Shown piece after piece: positions 45,678-54,966 of a stretch of 64,000 nucleotides of DNA (position 1 is its first letter; every line of letters begins with the position of its first letter). This DNA comes from CAZSAK01 sp964605155 (GTDB taxonomy: Bacteria > Pseudomonadota > Gammaproteobacteria > SZUA-140). The DNA is taken from positions 62,001 to 126,000 of the forward strand of contig CAZSAK010000003.1 of assembly GCA_964605155.1 (NCBI GenBank), written 5' to 3'. The position numbers were made by a program, and so were the translations under genes. A model generated the notes under the pieces. It worked only from the letters and a program-made list of their open reading frames with translations, did no database searches and had not been told where the DNA came from.

Positions 45678-46988
45678 TTATTGCCTGATAAGCGCCTGGA
45701 TATCGCCAAACTTGCGAATCCATGGCTGCCCTGTCACCAGTTCTTCCGGGAGCTTGTTGATTGCCTCGTTTGCCCTGGACAAGGTCGGGTAGGTGCCGTA
45801 AGTCAGGGCGTACCAGGTCCTGTCCATGGTTGGATTCTTGTAATAGGCCACCTCATCGGTCAGATTAAGCCGTTTGATCATTGCAACCAGCAGCCTTTCA
45901 TTTCCGGTTCCCAGCAGTTGAATGGTGTAATAGCCGGGTTCCTGGGCGAGCAACCAGTCCTCCCGTCTGATACCGTCCGCCTGTCGCGTCGGAGAAGTGC
46001 TCTGTGTGGAGGAAGGTTGGGTTTGCCGGGATTGCTGATCGCCTTCAGGGGCGGTTTTTTCGGATGTCGGGGTCTGCTGCATGGCCGGTGGGGTCACTTT
46101 TCCCCCGGATGGCGCGGCTTCCTGACCGGTCTCCCTGGCCTTGAAGGGAATGAGGACCGGGGCCTTGGGGGATGCCATCTTGCCGGTATCGCCTGCCTTG
46201 GCGCTCATGGCAGCAGCAGATGACTTATCGCCCATACTTGATGCGCCCATGTCACCGGTGTCCGCGTCCTTTATGCCCAGTATCTTGTAGGCCTGGTTGG
46301 TGATTGCGGCGGCCTCCGGTATGGCGGGTGCCTGGGGATAGTTTTCGATTGCAGACTTGGCGTGCAGGGCCGCGTTTGCATAATCTCCATTATCGAGGTA
46401 ATGCTGTGCCAGCAATACCTCGTACTGGGCGAGCTTGTCCTTGAGAAAGACAATCCGGCGGGATGCGTCACCGCTGTATTTACTGTCGGGAAACTTGTCT
46501 ACCAGCTCGGACAGATACTGCAGTGAGAGTTGTGCCATCAAGGGCCTGCGCTGGGTTCTCTGAATAGGTTCCGAGGCGACCGGAGACAATTGTTCAATGG
46601 CTTGCTCGAAACTGGTCAGTCCCCTCAGATAGTATGCGTAATCCACATTGGGATGTGTAGGGTTGTTCTTGATGAAACGTTCGGCGGTGGCGATGGCGGA
46701 TGTCGCATCGCCGTTTTTATGATAGGCATATGCAAGTTCCATCTGTGCCTGCTGTGTATAGGGATCATCCGGATAAAGCGCTTCGAGGGAACTGAATTTT
46801 TCTATGGCGAGATCATATTTTTCGGCGGACAGGGCCTCTTTGCCTTCCTGATACATATCGCTGGGCGCGGACATGGCCTGGTTGCCTGACTTGCCCGGGG
46901 TAGTCGCACAGGCAATCAGCAGCAGCGGGAATATTGCGAGTAGCAGCATCCGGGGCAGGTAATTACAGGGTGGTTTCCTTGCTGACAT
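45678..46988 (-). CDS. BamD-like lipoprotein fused to a C-terminal SPOR domain
   Basis: The 436-residue protein has a lipoprotein signal with lipobox LLIAC (Cys27). BamD-type TPRs cover about residues 40-240: MYQEGKEALSAEKYDLAIEKF, MELAYAYHKNGDATSAIATAERFI and HPNVDYAYYLRGLTSFEQ, closely parallel to the adjacent BamD. A low-complexity linker (about 245-345, rich in Ala, Ser, Thr, Pro and Gln) follows. Residues about 350-433 (GYYTIQLLGTGNERLL, DRTWYALTYGTYPTLSRANEAINKLP, GQPWIRKFGDIQ) form a DamX-like SPOR domain. SPOR domains bind denuded septal peptidoglycan. I infer an outer-membrane lipoprotein recruited to the division site. AAGGAT precedes the ATG, and rluD is divergent 55 bases away. 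Confidence 0.85.
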   Translation of the reverse strand: MSARKPPCNYLPRMLLLAIFPLLLIACATTPGKSGNQAMSAPSDMYQEGKEALSAEKYDLAIEKFSSLEALYPDDPYTQQAQMELAYAYHKNGDATSAIATAERFIKNNPTHPNVDYAYYLRGLTSFEQAIEQLSPVASEPIQRTQRRPLMAQLSLQYLSELVDKFPDSKYSGDASRRIVFLKDKLAQYEVLLAQHYLDNGDYANAALHAKSAIENYPQAPAIPEAAAITNQAYKILGIKDADTGDMGASSMGDKSSAAAMSAKAGDTGKMASPKAPVLIPFKARETGQEAAPSGGKVTPPAMQQTPTSEKTAPEGDQQSRQTQPSSTQSTSPTRQADGIRREDWLLAQEPGYYTIQLLGTGNERLLVAMIKRLNLTDEVAYYKNPTMDRTWYALTYGTYPTLSRANEAINKLPEELVTGQPWIRKFGDIQALIRQ

Positions 46989-47043
46989 ACGCCTATCCTT
47001 GTTATTAGTGAAAAACCGTCTTTACAGATGATTCTAGCTGGTT

Positions 47044-48018
47044 ATGGTAAAAGAAGCGATTATAAAGGGTCAATATTTTAGCGCGACTATTCCGCATGAA
47101 ATGGCGGGGAGGCGCCTTGATCAGGTCCTTGCATCGATCTTTCCGCAATATTCGCGAGCACGTCTTCAATACTGGATACGTCATGGCCTGGTGACGGTGG
47201 ATGAGAGGCACCTGCGCCCGCGGGACAAGATTCAGGGAGGTGAGGCCGTGAAGGTCAACGCGGTTGCCGTTAAGGATACGAGCTGGACGGCCGAGGCCAT
47301 ACCCCTGGATATCGTTTATGAGGATGACGCGCTGTTGGTCATCAACAAGCCGGTGGGGCTCGTTGCCCATCCGGGAGCCGGGAATCATGCCGGGACATTG
47401 TTGAACGCCCTTTTAAGCCATGATCCCGCGTTGGCAAATGTGCCGCGTGCGGGCATCGTACACAGGCTCGACAAGGATACCAGTGGCCTGATGGTCGTGG
47501 CACGCAATCTGATCGCGCATAAAGCCCTTGTTGAACAACTTCAGTCTCGTACGCTGCAACGTGAATACGAGGCAATTGTCCATGGCGTGATGACCGCAGG
47601 CGGAGAAGTCGATGCACCGATCGGCAGGCACCCGGTCCATCGTACACGCATGGCAGTGGTCGAGAAAGGCAAACCCGCGGTCACGCATTACCGGGTTATC
47701 GAACGTTTTCGCGCCTATACTTATATCAGAGTGAAACTGGAAACCGGGCGCACCCATCAGATCCGAGTACACATGGCCCATATCCATCATCCGCTTGTCG
47801 GTGACCCGCTTTACGGCGGGCGTATACGGCTACCAAAGGGCGCGACCGCAGAACTGGTTGATGCCCTGCGTCAATTCAGGCACCAGGCGTTACACGCCGT
47901 GCGGCTTGGTTTGCAACATCCACTGACAGGCAAACGACAATACTGGGATTCCCCCTTGCCGGCCGATATGACGGACCTGTTGACGCTGTTGAGAAAGGAC
48001 GGTCAGGCAGTGGATTGA
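47044..48018 (+). CDS. rluD: 23S rRNA pseudouridine synthase RluD
   Basis: The 324-residue protein has an N-terminal S4 RNA-binding domain (AGRRLDQVLASIFPQYSRARLQYWIRHGLV). The RluA-family catalytic domain has GIVHRLDKDTSGLMVVARN (catalytic Asp) and KLETGRTHQIRVHMAHI. RluD modifies uridines 1911, 1915 and 1917 in helix 69 in E. coli. It is divergent from the bamD-like genes, the standard arrangement, and is followed by pgeF. Confidence 0.95.
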   Translation: MVKEAIIKGQYFSATIPHEMAGRRLDQVLASIFPQYSRARLQYWIRHGLVTVDERHLRPRDKIQGGEAVKVNAVAVKDTSWTAEAIPLDIVYEDDALLVINKPVGLVAHPGAGNHAGTLLNALLSHDPALANVPRAGIVHRLDKDTSGLMVVARNLIAHKALVEQLQSRTLQREYEAIVHGVMTAGGEVDAPIGRHPVHRTRMAVVEKGKPAVTHYRVIERFRAYTYIRVKLETGRTHQIRVHMAHIHHPLVGDPLYGGRIRLPKGATAELVDALRQFRHQALHAVRLGLQHPLTGKRQYWDSPLPADMTDLLTLLRKDGQAVD

Positions 48019-48069
48019 GCAGCGGCGTTCATCACAGGTAGATACTGCAAATTTACAGGTAACACGCAT

Positions 48070-48813
48070 ATGCAGCAGGATTGTCAATGGATCGTGCCGG
48101 AATGGCCCGCGCCTTCACGGGTGCGGGCGCTCAGCACCTTGCGCGGGGGTGGTGTAAGCTGCGCACCCTACGATACATTCAACCTCGCCGAACATGTCGG
48201 TGACGACAGACATGCAGTGACGGTCAACAGGCAACGCCTGATCACCGCTGCGGCGTTGCCTTCGATGCCGTTGTGGCTGAAACAGGTTCACGGTGCTCAT
48301 ACTATTCATGCCGGGGAAGTCGCAGGCACCGTGTCGGCCGACGCATCTTTCACCGACAGACCCGCACAGGTCTGCGCGATACTGACGGCGGATTGTCTGC
48401 CGTTGTTGATATGTGATACACAAGGTCGGCGTGTATGTGCGGTACACGCAGGCTGGCGAGGGTTGGTGAACGGAGTGGTGGAGGCTGCTGTTACCGCACT
48501 GGGTATGCCGGGGCGGGATCTGATGGCATGGATGGGGCCGGCGATCGGACCCGACAACTTTGAGGTAGGTGACGAGGTGCGCACACGGTTTATGTCCGCT
48601 GACAGGGATTCATTGCATGCATTCAGGCCATCCCCGCAGGGACGCTGGCTCGCCGATATCTACCAACTCACTCGCTTGAGGCTTGAGAGGCAGGGTGTCG
48701 GGCATATATACGGGGCAAAATGGTGTACAGTAAGCGATCCGGAACGTTTCTATTCCTATCGTAGGGATGGGAAGACCGGGCGCATGGCGTCCATGATATG
48801 GTTGCAGGAATGA
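48070..48813 (+). CDS. pgeF: Peptidoglycan editing factor PgeF (YfiH family)
   Basis: The 247-residue protein has the DUF152/YfiH fold, with metal-site motifs PLWLKQVHGAHTIHAGE, ADCLPLLICDTQGRRVCAVHAGWRGLVNGVVEAAV and MAWMGPAIGPDNFEVGDEV. PgeF removes wrongly incorporated amino acids in peptidoglycan precursors; older annotation called it polyphenol oxidase. It follows rluD after 51 bases, as in E. coli, where clpB comes next; clpB is not here. Confidence 0.94.
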   Translation: MQQDCQWIVPEWPAPSRVRALSTLRGGGVSCAPYDTFNLAEHVGDDRHAVTVNRQRLITAAALPSMPLWLKQVHGAHTIHAGEVAGTVSADASFTDRPAQVCAILTADCLPLLICDTQGRRVCAVHAGWRGLVNGVVEAAVTALGMPGRDLMAWMGPAIGPDNFEVGDEVRTRFMSADRDSLHAFRPSPQGRWLADIYQLTRLRLERQGVGHIYGAKWCTVSDPERFYSYRRDGKTGRMASMIWLQE

Positions 48814-48854
48814 CCACGCTACGGATTATCTAACAGGCCCGGCAAGACATCATC

Positions 48855-49589
48855 ATGAATGAAAAACTAGCTACAGCTGTATTGCTGCTGACACTATGCC
48901 TGCTGGCGGGCTGCAGTGATCCGCCCCTGATCGAGGCGGTCAATAAGGGTGACGCGTCAGCGGTAAGTGCCATGCTGGCGAACGGTGCCGATGTGAATGT
49001 TCGCAACAATAGCAACGACCCGGCCTTGTCCATCGCGATACGCAAAGGCTATATCGATATTGCCCGGATGTTACTGGCCAAAGGCGCAGACGTTAATCTG
49101 AGCGGTGACGTGGGTGTAACGCCGTTGATGTTTGCCGCATCAGGGGGGTATACAGGACTTGCCGGTGATCTGCTCGATCGCGGCGCCGAAGTCGATACGC
49201 GTGACAGAATGGGGAATACGGCCCTGATCATCATGCCCATCAGTGACAAGCCCGCCATCGTAAGATTATTGATCGAACACGGCGCCGATGTGAATGCCCA
49301 CAATACCAACGGCCTGGATGCACTTATGGTCGCCGCCTATCTGGGCCACAACGCCATCATCGATGTCCTGCTGACCAATGGCGCCGACGTGCGGGCGACA
49401 GCCAACGACGGCCATACTGCCCTGATGAGGGCGGCTCGCCAGGGTTATCTTGAAACGGTGCGGCTGCTTATCGATAACGGTGCCGACGTCAGCGCGCATA
49501 ATGAGGACGGTGATACGGCATTCGACTGGGCGCTGGACAACGACCACACGAAGGTGGCGCAATTGATAGAACAGGCCAGCGGTAAATAG
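48855..49589 (+). CDS. Ankyrin-repeat lipoprotein
   Basis: The 244-residue protein has a lipoprotein signal (ATAVLLLTLCLLAGC, Cys20). About six ankyrin repeats follow, each with the ADVN/AEVD turn: LLAKGADVNLSGDVGVTPLMFAA, LLDRGAEVDTRDRMGNTALII, LIEHGADVNAHNTNGLDALMVAA, LLTNGADVRATANDGHTALMRAA and LIDNGADVSAHNEDGDTAFDWA. It is probably a periplasmic, membrane-anchored binding protein with an unknown partner. It lies between pgeF and the ZIP transporter on the same strand, only 11 bases from the latter. Confidence 0.88.
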   Translation: MNEKLATAVLLLTLCLLAGCSDPPLIEAVNKGDASAVSAMLANGADVNVRNNSNDPALSIAIRKGYIDIARMLLAKGADVNLSGDVGVTPLMFAASGGYTGLAGDLLDRGAEVDTRDRMGNTALIIMPISDKPAIVRLLIEHGADVNAHNTNGLDALMVAAYLGHNAIIDVLLTNGADVRATANDGHTALMRAARQGYLETVRLLIDNGADVSAHNEDGDTAFDWALDNDHTKVAQLIEQASGK

Positions 49590-49600
49590 GCGTTGGTTGC

Positions 49601-50383
49601 ATGAGCGTACTTGCCTGGATCATCATCTTTTGTTTTATCGGCGGCGCGCTCAGCGTGATCGCTGCCTCGTTGTTTTTGGTCCTGCCGGAAAAGGTGCGCA
49701 CGCACCTGGTGCCTCATCTGGTAAGCTTTGCCACCGGTGCGTTGCTGGGTGCGGCCTTCCTTGCACTGTTGCCGCACGCGATCGAGGGCCCGCAGTCGGT
49801 TGAAGTGCATACCATCTCCATGACTGTGCTGCTCGGTTTGCTGGGATTTTTTCTGCTGGAGAAAACGGTGTTATGGCGTCACAGCCATTCCACCGAATTT
49901 GAAGACCATGTGCACGGGCAGCCGACCCTGCAGGATCGGGCCGCGGGCAGCCTGATACTGATCGGTGACGGTCTGCATAATTTTGTCGACGGGGTACTGA
50001 TCGCCGCAGCGTTTTTAACGGATATCCATCTGGGTGTGGTCACCGCCGTGGCGGTCGCCGCACATGAAATACCACAGGAGGTGGGAGACTTCGCGGTGTT
50101 GCTGCACAGCGGCTTCAACCGTCGTAAGGCGCTGGTGTACAACCTGCTATCAAGCCTGACAACGATTGTCGGCGGAATCCTCTCCTATTACAGTTTATCC
50201 AATATCGAAGGGGTTCTGCCTTATGTGCTCGCCGTCGCTGCGGCAAGTTTTATCTATATCGCGGTTGCAGATCTGATCCCCGGCCTGCACAGGCAACTTC
50301 GTCCTGTAGAAACACTGCAACAGGTGGTATTAATATTCTCAGGCATAATCGTAATCTATATTGCGCATTCGACATTACACTAG
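49601..50383 (+). CDS. ZIP-family metal transporter
   Basis: The 260-residue protein has about eight membrane helices. A short histidine-bearing loop (WRHSHSTEFEDHVHG) precedes the metal-site helices GDGLHNFVDGVLIAAAF and VAVAAHEIPQEVGDFAVLLHSG, the ZIP signature. It imports zinc or similar divalent metals into the cytoplasm, and a role in export is not excluded. No Zur or Fur site was identified upstream. It starts 11 bases after the ankyrin gene, suggesting co-transcription. Confidence 0.9.
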   Translation: MSVLAWIIIFCFIGGALSVIAASLFLVLPEKVRTHLVPHLVSFATGALLGAAFLALLPHAIEGPQSVEVHTISMTVLLGLLGFFLLEKTVLWRHSHSTEFEDHVHGQPTLQDRAAGSLILIGDGLHNFVDGVLIAAAFLTDIHLGVVTAVAVAAHEIPQEVGDFAVLLHSGFNRRKALVYNLLSSLTTIVGGILSYYSLSNIEGVLPYVLAVAAASFIYIAVADLIPGLHRQLRPVETLQQVVLIFSGIIVIYIAHSTLH

Positions 50384-50397
50384 AGTGAGGTTCCGGC

Positions 50398-50919
50398 ATG
50401 AATAACTGGTTTATGTTGACCGTGGTAGGCAAGGACCGTCCGGGCATCGTCGCCCATGTCACCGCGGCCCTGTTTGACGGCGAGTGTAATCTGGGCGAGG
50501 CATCGATGATGCGCCTGGGCGGTAATTTTACCATTATGCTCATGGTGCAACATAAAGGCAGCGCCAGGACACTGCTGGAGATACTCTCGCCGGTGACCGC
50601 ATCGCTCGGCATGCACGCACATGTCGACAAGATCGCAGGTGAGCTCCATCAACATGTGCAGCCGGATGTCAGAATCACCGTATTCGGCGCAGATCGAGCC
50701 GGTATAGTGGCAAAGGTTACCGGTGTGCTGGCGGAAGCGGGCCTGGATATATTGAACCTTGAATCCGACGTCGGGGGCGGCAAGGAGCATCCTATCTATA
50801 TCATGCATATCGAGGGATGCGCGGCAGAGGGCGTTGAGCCGCTGCAATCGGCGCTCGACGTTGTGACCAAGGAGGGCATCGAAGCCAGTCTGACCCCGAT
50901 CGACACGCTGATCGGCTGA
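50398..50919 (+). CDS. GcvR-like tandem ACT-domain protein
   Basis: The 173-residue protein has two ACT domains. NNWFMLTVVGKDRPGIVAHVTAALFDGECNLGEASMMRLGGNFTIMLMV is the first and VRITVFGADRAGIVAKVTGVLAEAGLDILNLESDV the second. This matches the glycine cleavage repressor family GcvR, which acts through protein contact with GcvA in E. coli. No gcv genes are nearby, so the target here is unproven. It has a ribosome site at GAGTGAGG and follows the ZIP gene by 14 bases; def follows by 5. Confidence 0.85.
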   Translation: MNNWFMLTVVGKDRPGIVAHVTAALFDGECNLGEASMMRLGGNFTIMLMVQHKGSARTLLEILSPVTASLGMHAHVDKIAGELHQHVQPDVRITVFGADRAGIVAKVTGVLAEAGLDILNLESDVGGGKEHPIYIMHIEGCAAEGVEPLQSALDVVTKEGIEASLTPIDTLIG

Positions 50920-50924
50920 ACACG

Positions 50925-51425
50925 ATGGCGTTGCCTGACATCCTGGTCTACCCTGACGAACGTCTCGAACAGGTTGCGCGGCCGGTGGAGCACTTCGATC
51001 ATGAGTTGCAGGAATTCGTCGCCAGGCTCGATGAGACCATGCATGCGAGTCCCGCGTGTGTCGGACTGGCGGCGACACAGGTGGGTTATCCGAGACGCAT
51101 CGCCATAGTCGATGTCTCCATCAAGCCCCGGGTTAAAAACCACGGCAGGATACTGTTGATCAATCCCGAGATCGTCGCATGGGAGGGTTCCGTGGTGGGA
51201 CGGGAAGGCTGTATGTCGGTCCCCGACTACACCGGTAATGTGATCCGTGCCGAACGCATATCCCTTGATACCCATGATCTGTCAGGCGGGAAAAGACACT
51301 ATGAGCTTGATGGATTCGAGGCGCGTGCCGTACAGCACGAGATCGATCACCTCGACGGCAAATTGTTTCTCGATCGTCTCGTGAGCCGGCGTAATGACCT
51401 GTTCAGGCGCAAGTCCTATAAATAA
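50925..51425 (+). CDS. def: Peptide deformylase
   Basis: The 166-residue enzyme has the three deformylase motifs: GLAATQVGYP (GXGXAAXQ-like), EGCMSVPD (metal Cys) and QHEIDHLDG (HEXDH, metal His). It removes formyl from nascent proteins. The usual def neighbours (fmt, dprA) are absent, so this may be a second copy. The first motif has LAATQ as usual. It ends 9 bases from a convergent lipoprotein gene. Confidence 0.93.
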   Translation: MALPDILVYPDERLEQVARPVEHFDHELQEFVARLDETMHASPACVGLAATQVGYPRRIAIVDVSIKPRVKNHGRILLINPEIVAWEGSVVGREGCMSVPDYTGNVIRAERISLDTHDLSGGKRHYELDGFEARAVQHEIDHLDGKLFLDRLVSRRNDLFRRKSYK

Positions 51426-51434
51426 TCTGCTTGC

Positions 51435-52022
51435 TTAATGGTTGGTGACATAATCGTCCACGGTCGCTGCCAGATCTTTGCATGCCTTTTTCTGGCCATC
51501 CTGTTGTGAAACGAGTTTACCGTCCATAGCATACCTGCATTCAAGATCCGAACCGGGCTTGTCGGATTTGATCGTTAGTGTTTTATCGTCGGGTGAATAC
51601 TGGGATAAAAACTGGTCGCCGACATACAGACGGTATGTACTATCCCTGCTGTGCCACAGGGTGTTCCTGTGATTGAGCATCTTCTTGAGTATGCCCGCAA
51701 TATCAGGCGGGGATACGGCGTCTCCCGGTGGCGGAGCGGCCTGTGCAGTGTCCGTGCCCTGCTGTCCGGCATCTCCAGCAGCGCCGGCTTCTGTTCCCGC
51801 AGCTGCCTCAGCTGCAGAGGCATCGAGCGGGATGACTTCGAAGACCTTATCCTTCTGCTGTTGCGCCTCCTCTGCAGGCGCGGCGGACGTCGCTTCCTGC
51901 ATTTTCGCTGCAGCATCCTCCGTTTTCTTATCGGCGGCCGGCTTGTTGGCGGCGCACGCGCTGAGCAGCAACAGTGATACGGCAACTATGACTGGTAGTA
52001 GTATGGTATTTCTATCATGCAT
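51435..52022 (-). CDS. Hypothetical lipoprotein
   Basis: From ATG 52022 the product has 195 residues. GGGGGGA precedes the start, and the upstream 23 codons of open frame look non-coding. A lipobox LLSAC follows a hydrophobic signal. Residues about 25-110 are low complexity (Ala, Glu, Gln, Gly, Pro). The C-terminal part (HRNTLWHSRDSTYRLYVGDQFLSQYSPDDKTLTIKSD, then DLECRYAMDGKLV) looks folded and has two cysteines. I do not recognise the family. Confidence 0.72.
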   Translation of the reverse strand: MHDRNTILLPVIVAVSLLLLSACAANKPAADKKTEDAAAKMQEATSAAPAEEAQQQKDKVFEVIPLDASAAEAAAGTEAGAAGDAGQQGTDTAQAAPPPGDAVSPPDIAGILKKMLNHRNTLWHSRDSTYRLYVGDQFLSQYSPDDKTLTIKSDKPGSDLECRYAMDGKLVSQQDGQKKACKDLAATVDDYVTNH

Positions 52023-52102
52023 TCGACAATCCCCCCGAAACTTGCTGGCAGCAGGCAGGTTAAAACATCGACCAGCTGTAGTGGCAGACAAAACAGTATA
52101 GA

Positions 52103-52579
52103 TCAGGCATACAGTATCAACATTCCCATCTGGTAATTGACCAGGACAAAGTACATGACCAGAGTTGCGGACATAATGCTGCCTACCCTCAGTGTGTTTT
52201 TCAACAACCAGAAATTTTTATGAGCGGTTATAAAGATGACACAAAAGGCGGTAATCGCGATCTTGGTATTGACAAAGAGCGTCGCATCGATATCGATCAG
52301 CATCTTCATCAACGGGTTGACTTCCTCTACGCCGTGCTGCAGCAGCAATAAAGTGAAACAAGCGTCCATGGATGACATGAGGAGGATGGCAATGCAGATG
52401 AACAGCCAGCGCGGTTCATGCAGGTCGACATAATGGCCTGTAAACCTGTCGGCGGCGCGCCGCATACCCTCGCGACGCCGCTTGAACAGGCTGTATATAA
52501 AGGTTTGCAGGTGCAGGCAGCGCCGGTCATCCCGGCGGCGTGTCTGTAACGATTGTCCTGAGGTAGAAGTTGCAGACAT
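52103..52579 (-). CDS. DUF5658-like membrane protein
   Basis: The 158-residue protein has a basic N-terminal 50 residues and then about three membrane helices (LFICIAILLMSSMDACFTLLLL, FVNTKIAITAFCVIFITAH, SIMSATLVMYFVLVNYQ). The MDACFTLLLLQHGVEEVNPLMK segment resembles DUF5658 proteins of unknown function. It sits on the minus strand between the lipoprotein gene and prfC. Its role is not known. Confidence 0.68.
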   Translation of the reverse strand: MSATSTSGQSLQTRRRDDRRCLHLQTFIYSLFKRRREGMRRAADRFTGHYVDLHEPRWLFICIAILLMSSMDACFTLLLLQHGVEEVNPLMKMLIDIDATLFVNTKIAITAFCVIFITAHKNFWLLKNTLRVGSIMSATLVMYFVLVNYQMGMLILYA

Positions 52580-52916
52580 GGCACCCTGTGTACGTTGTTA
52601 TTATTTTTCGGGAATCCCTGATTTAAAAGGGATTTCCAATACAACCCAACTGGAATAGTAACAAATGCACCGGCGCGACAACAGACCAGCGACGGTAAAT
52701 GCCGGTGACCCCTGGATAACCTTGTTGTAACAAATACTTGGCTTCAGGGACGTGGCGGAACAGCGCCACTCCCGCTCCGCCAGTTGAAAATCCCCTGGCT
52801 GTTCCCAATCTAATCTAAGGTGCCCATTACACCGGGTCGTTGCGAAAATTTTGTGTTCATGTCCTGATCCATGTAGAATCCCCGGTTTTTCAATAACTTG
52901 TTTCCGAATAGGATAG
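52580..52916. other. Intergenic interval with nested hairpin and prfC promoter
   Basis: No gene is visible. A structured part at 52745-52797 has an outer pair CAGGG/CCCTG and an inner TGGCGGA (52753-52759) with TCCGCCA (52776-52782). A shorter competing pair, GTGGCG (52752-52757) with CGCCAC (52764-52769), shares bases with the inner stem. The prfC promoter lies further right at 52851-52879. Confidence 0.5.
52851..52879 (+). promoter_or_regulatory. Sigma-70-type promoter of prfC
   Basis: TTGTGT (52851-52856) and TAGAAT (52874-52879) are separated by 17 bases, and the prfC ATG follows at 52917. Both boxes match 4-5 of 6 consensus positions. Confidence 0.6.
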
Positions 52917-54494
52917 ATGTCAGTTGCATCCCAAGCCGCGTTGCGGCGTACCTTTGCGATCATTTCCCACCCCGACGCCGGTAAGACGACCCTGACCGAG
53001 AAGTTGTTGTTGTTTGGTGGTGCGATCCAGCTTGCCGGTACCGTGAAAGGCCGCAAGGCAGCTCGCCACGCGACATCCGACTGGATGGAACTGGAGAAGC
53101 AGCGCGGTATCTCGGTTACTACCTCGGTGATGCAGTTTCCCTACAACGGCATGATCGTCAATCTGCTGGACACACCGGGCCACGAGGATTTTTCCGAGGA
53201 TACCTACCGGACGTTGACGGCAGTCGATTCCGCCCTGATGGTGATCGACAGCGCCAAGGGCGTCGAGGCACGCACCATCAAGCTGATGGAGGTGTGCCGC
53301 CTGCGTGATACGCCAATCATTACCTTCATCAACAAACTCGACAGGGAAGGCCGTGCGCCGATCGAATTGATCGATGAAGTGGAAAACATATTGAATATCC
53401 GTTGCGCCCCTATGACCTGGCCGATCGGTATGGGCAAGCGTTTCAAGGGGGTCTACTTCCTTGCCGATGAAACAGTGCATGTCTTCAGCCCGACGCATGG
53501 CGGCAAGATCCAGCAGGGTGAGATGATAAAAGGGCTGGACAATCCCCGGCTGGACGAGTTGTTCGGCGATATGGTGGATGAGTTGCGCGAGGAGATAGAA
53601 CTGGTCAGGGGTGCCAGTCATGAATTCGATCGGCAGGCTTACCTGAAGGGTGAGCTGACACCGGTATTTTTCGGTTCGGCCATCAACAATTTCGGCGTCA
53701 GGGAATTGCTGGACGCCTTCGTGGAATTCGCACCTCCGCCCCAGCCACGGGAAACCATGACCCGCACGGTAGCCCCTCAAGAGGATAAGTTCAGCGGCTT
53801 CGTTTTCAAGATACAGGCCAACATGGACCCCGCTCATCGTGATCGCGTGGCGTTCCTGCGGGTATGTTCGGGATGCTATCGCAGGGGGATGAAGCTGCAC
53901 CAGGTACGCATCGGGCGGGATGTGCAGATCGCCAACGCCATCACCTTTATGGCCAATGATCGTGAACGTACCGAGGAGGCATATCCCGGCGATATACTCG
54001 GTCTACACAACCACGGCACGATCAAGATTGGCGACGCCTTTACCCAGGGTGAAGAGCTTAAATTCAGCGGCATCCCGAATTTCGCGCCGGAACTGTTCCG
54101 GCGCGTCGTGCTGCGTGACCCGTTACGGTTGAAGGCTCTGCAAAAAGGGGTCGACCAGTTGTCGGAAGAGGGTGCCACCCAGGTATTCAGGCCGCTGGAC
54201 AATAACGACATCATCCTCGGCGCTGTGGGGATCCTGCAGTTTGACGTAGTGGCGCACCGGCTCAAGCATGAATACAACGTCGATTGCCGGTTTGAGAACG
54301 TGCAGGTGGCGACGGCGCGCTGGGTGCGCTGCAAGGACGCGAAGAAACTCGAGGAATTCCGCAACAAGGCCCATGACCATCTGGCGCTGGACAGCGCCGA
54401 TGAGCTGACCTATATCGCGCCGACGCGCGTCAATCTCGACCTGACGATCGAACGCTGGCCGGATATAGAGTTCCTCGAAACCCGTGAACATTAA
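52917..54494 (+). CDS. prfC: Peptide chain release factor 3
   Basis: The 525-residue translational GTPase has G1 [20 protein letters not shown], the G3 motif [13 protein letters not shown]4 NKLDREGR, and [30 protein letters not shown] around switch I. These are RF3 rather than EF-G features. RF3 releases RF1/RF2 after termination. AGGAT precedes the ATG. It converges on the DUF2914 gene with 6 bases between stops. Confidence 0.97.
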   Translation: MSVASQAALRRTFAIISHPDAGKTTLTEKLLLFGGAIQLAGTVKGRKAARHATSDWMELEKQRGISVTTSVMQFPYNGMIVNLLDTPGHEDFSEDTYRTLTAVDSALMVIDSAKGVEARTIKLMEVCRLRDTPIITFINKLDREGRAPIELIDEVENILNIRCAPMTWPIGMGKRFKGVYFLADETVHVFSPTHGGKIQQGEMIKGLDNPRLDELFGDMVDELREEIELVRGASHEFDRQAYLKGELTPVFFGSAINNFGVRELLDAFVEFAPPPQPRETMTRTVAPQEDKFSGFVFKIQANMDPAHRDRVAFLRVCSGCYRRGMKLHQVRIGRDVQIANAITFMANDRERTEEAYPGDILGLHNHGTIKIGDAFTQGEELKFSGIPNFAPELFRRVVLRDPLRLKALQKGVDQLSEEGATQVFRPLDNNDIILGAVGILQFDVVAHRLKHEYNVDCRFENVQVATARWVRCKDAKKLEEFRNKAHDHLALDSADELTYIAPTRVNLDLTIERWPDIEFLETREH

Positions 54495-54500
54495 GGTGCA

Positions 54501-54908
54501 TCACGGAGTTGCCTCGATATATTCAAAAGTCTTTGCGGCGATGACATTATCAGCCCCGTCGACCACGGAGACCTTCCATTCACCGGTCTGTGACGGTAAC
54601 AGATTCTTGCTTGAATAGACCCGCCAGCGCGGGCCGCCGATATCAAAACTGACCTCGGCCATGACGTTGCCGTTGTATTCCCAGCGATGAATCACGACCT
54701 GGTCCGTCATGCCGCGAATGTCACTGAAGAAAAGAATCTTGTCCGCGTCATTTGTCAGGTCGGTGATATCATCGACCGGCTCCCGGTCAACCACGTTAGT
54801 GGTGAATTGTGCCCGGGCGACCCCAGCGTTCGTGGTACCCTCATCAGCCGCATACAGCGGTGTATTAATCAGCCATATCATGGCACATAGTAAAACAATC
54901 TTTTTCAT
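54501..54908 (-). CDS. DUF2914 domain protein, secreted
   Basis: From ATG 54908 the protein has 135 residues. It has a signal peptide (KKIVLLCAMIWLINTPLYA) and a single DUF2914 domain: RAQFTTNVVDREPVDDI, FFSDIRGMTDQVVIHRWEYNGNVMAEVSFDIGGPRWRVYSSKNL and GEWKVSVVDGADNVIA. Its function is unknown. The open frame runs much further upstream (to 55157) but overlaps valS and is rejected. It follows valS on the same strand. Confidence 0.85.
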   Translation of the reverse strand: MKKIVLLCAMIWLINTPLYAADEGTTNAGVARAQFTTNVVDREPVDDITDLTNDADKILFFSDIRGMTDQVVIHRWEYNGNVMAEVSFDIGGPRWRVYSSKNLLPSQTGEWKVSVVDGADNVIAAKTFEYIEATP

Positions 54909-54966
54909 GGACGTATTCCTCATGTAATGTGTGCACCGTATCGTCAAGTACGCACATTCGATGCAA

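Noticed and set aside
45581..45709. N-terminal extension of bamD
   Set aside because: The frame is open, but the extra 43 residues would bury the lipoprotein signal, so the start at 45580 is preferred.
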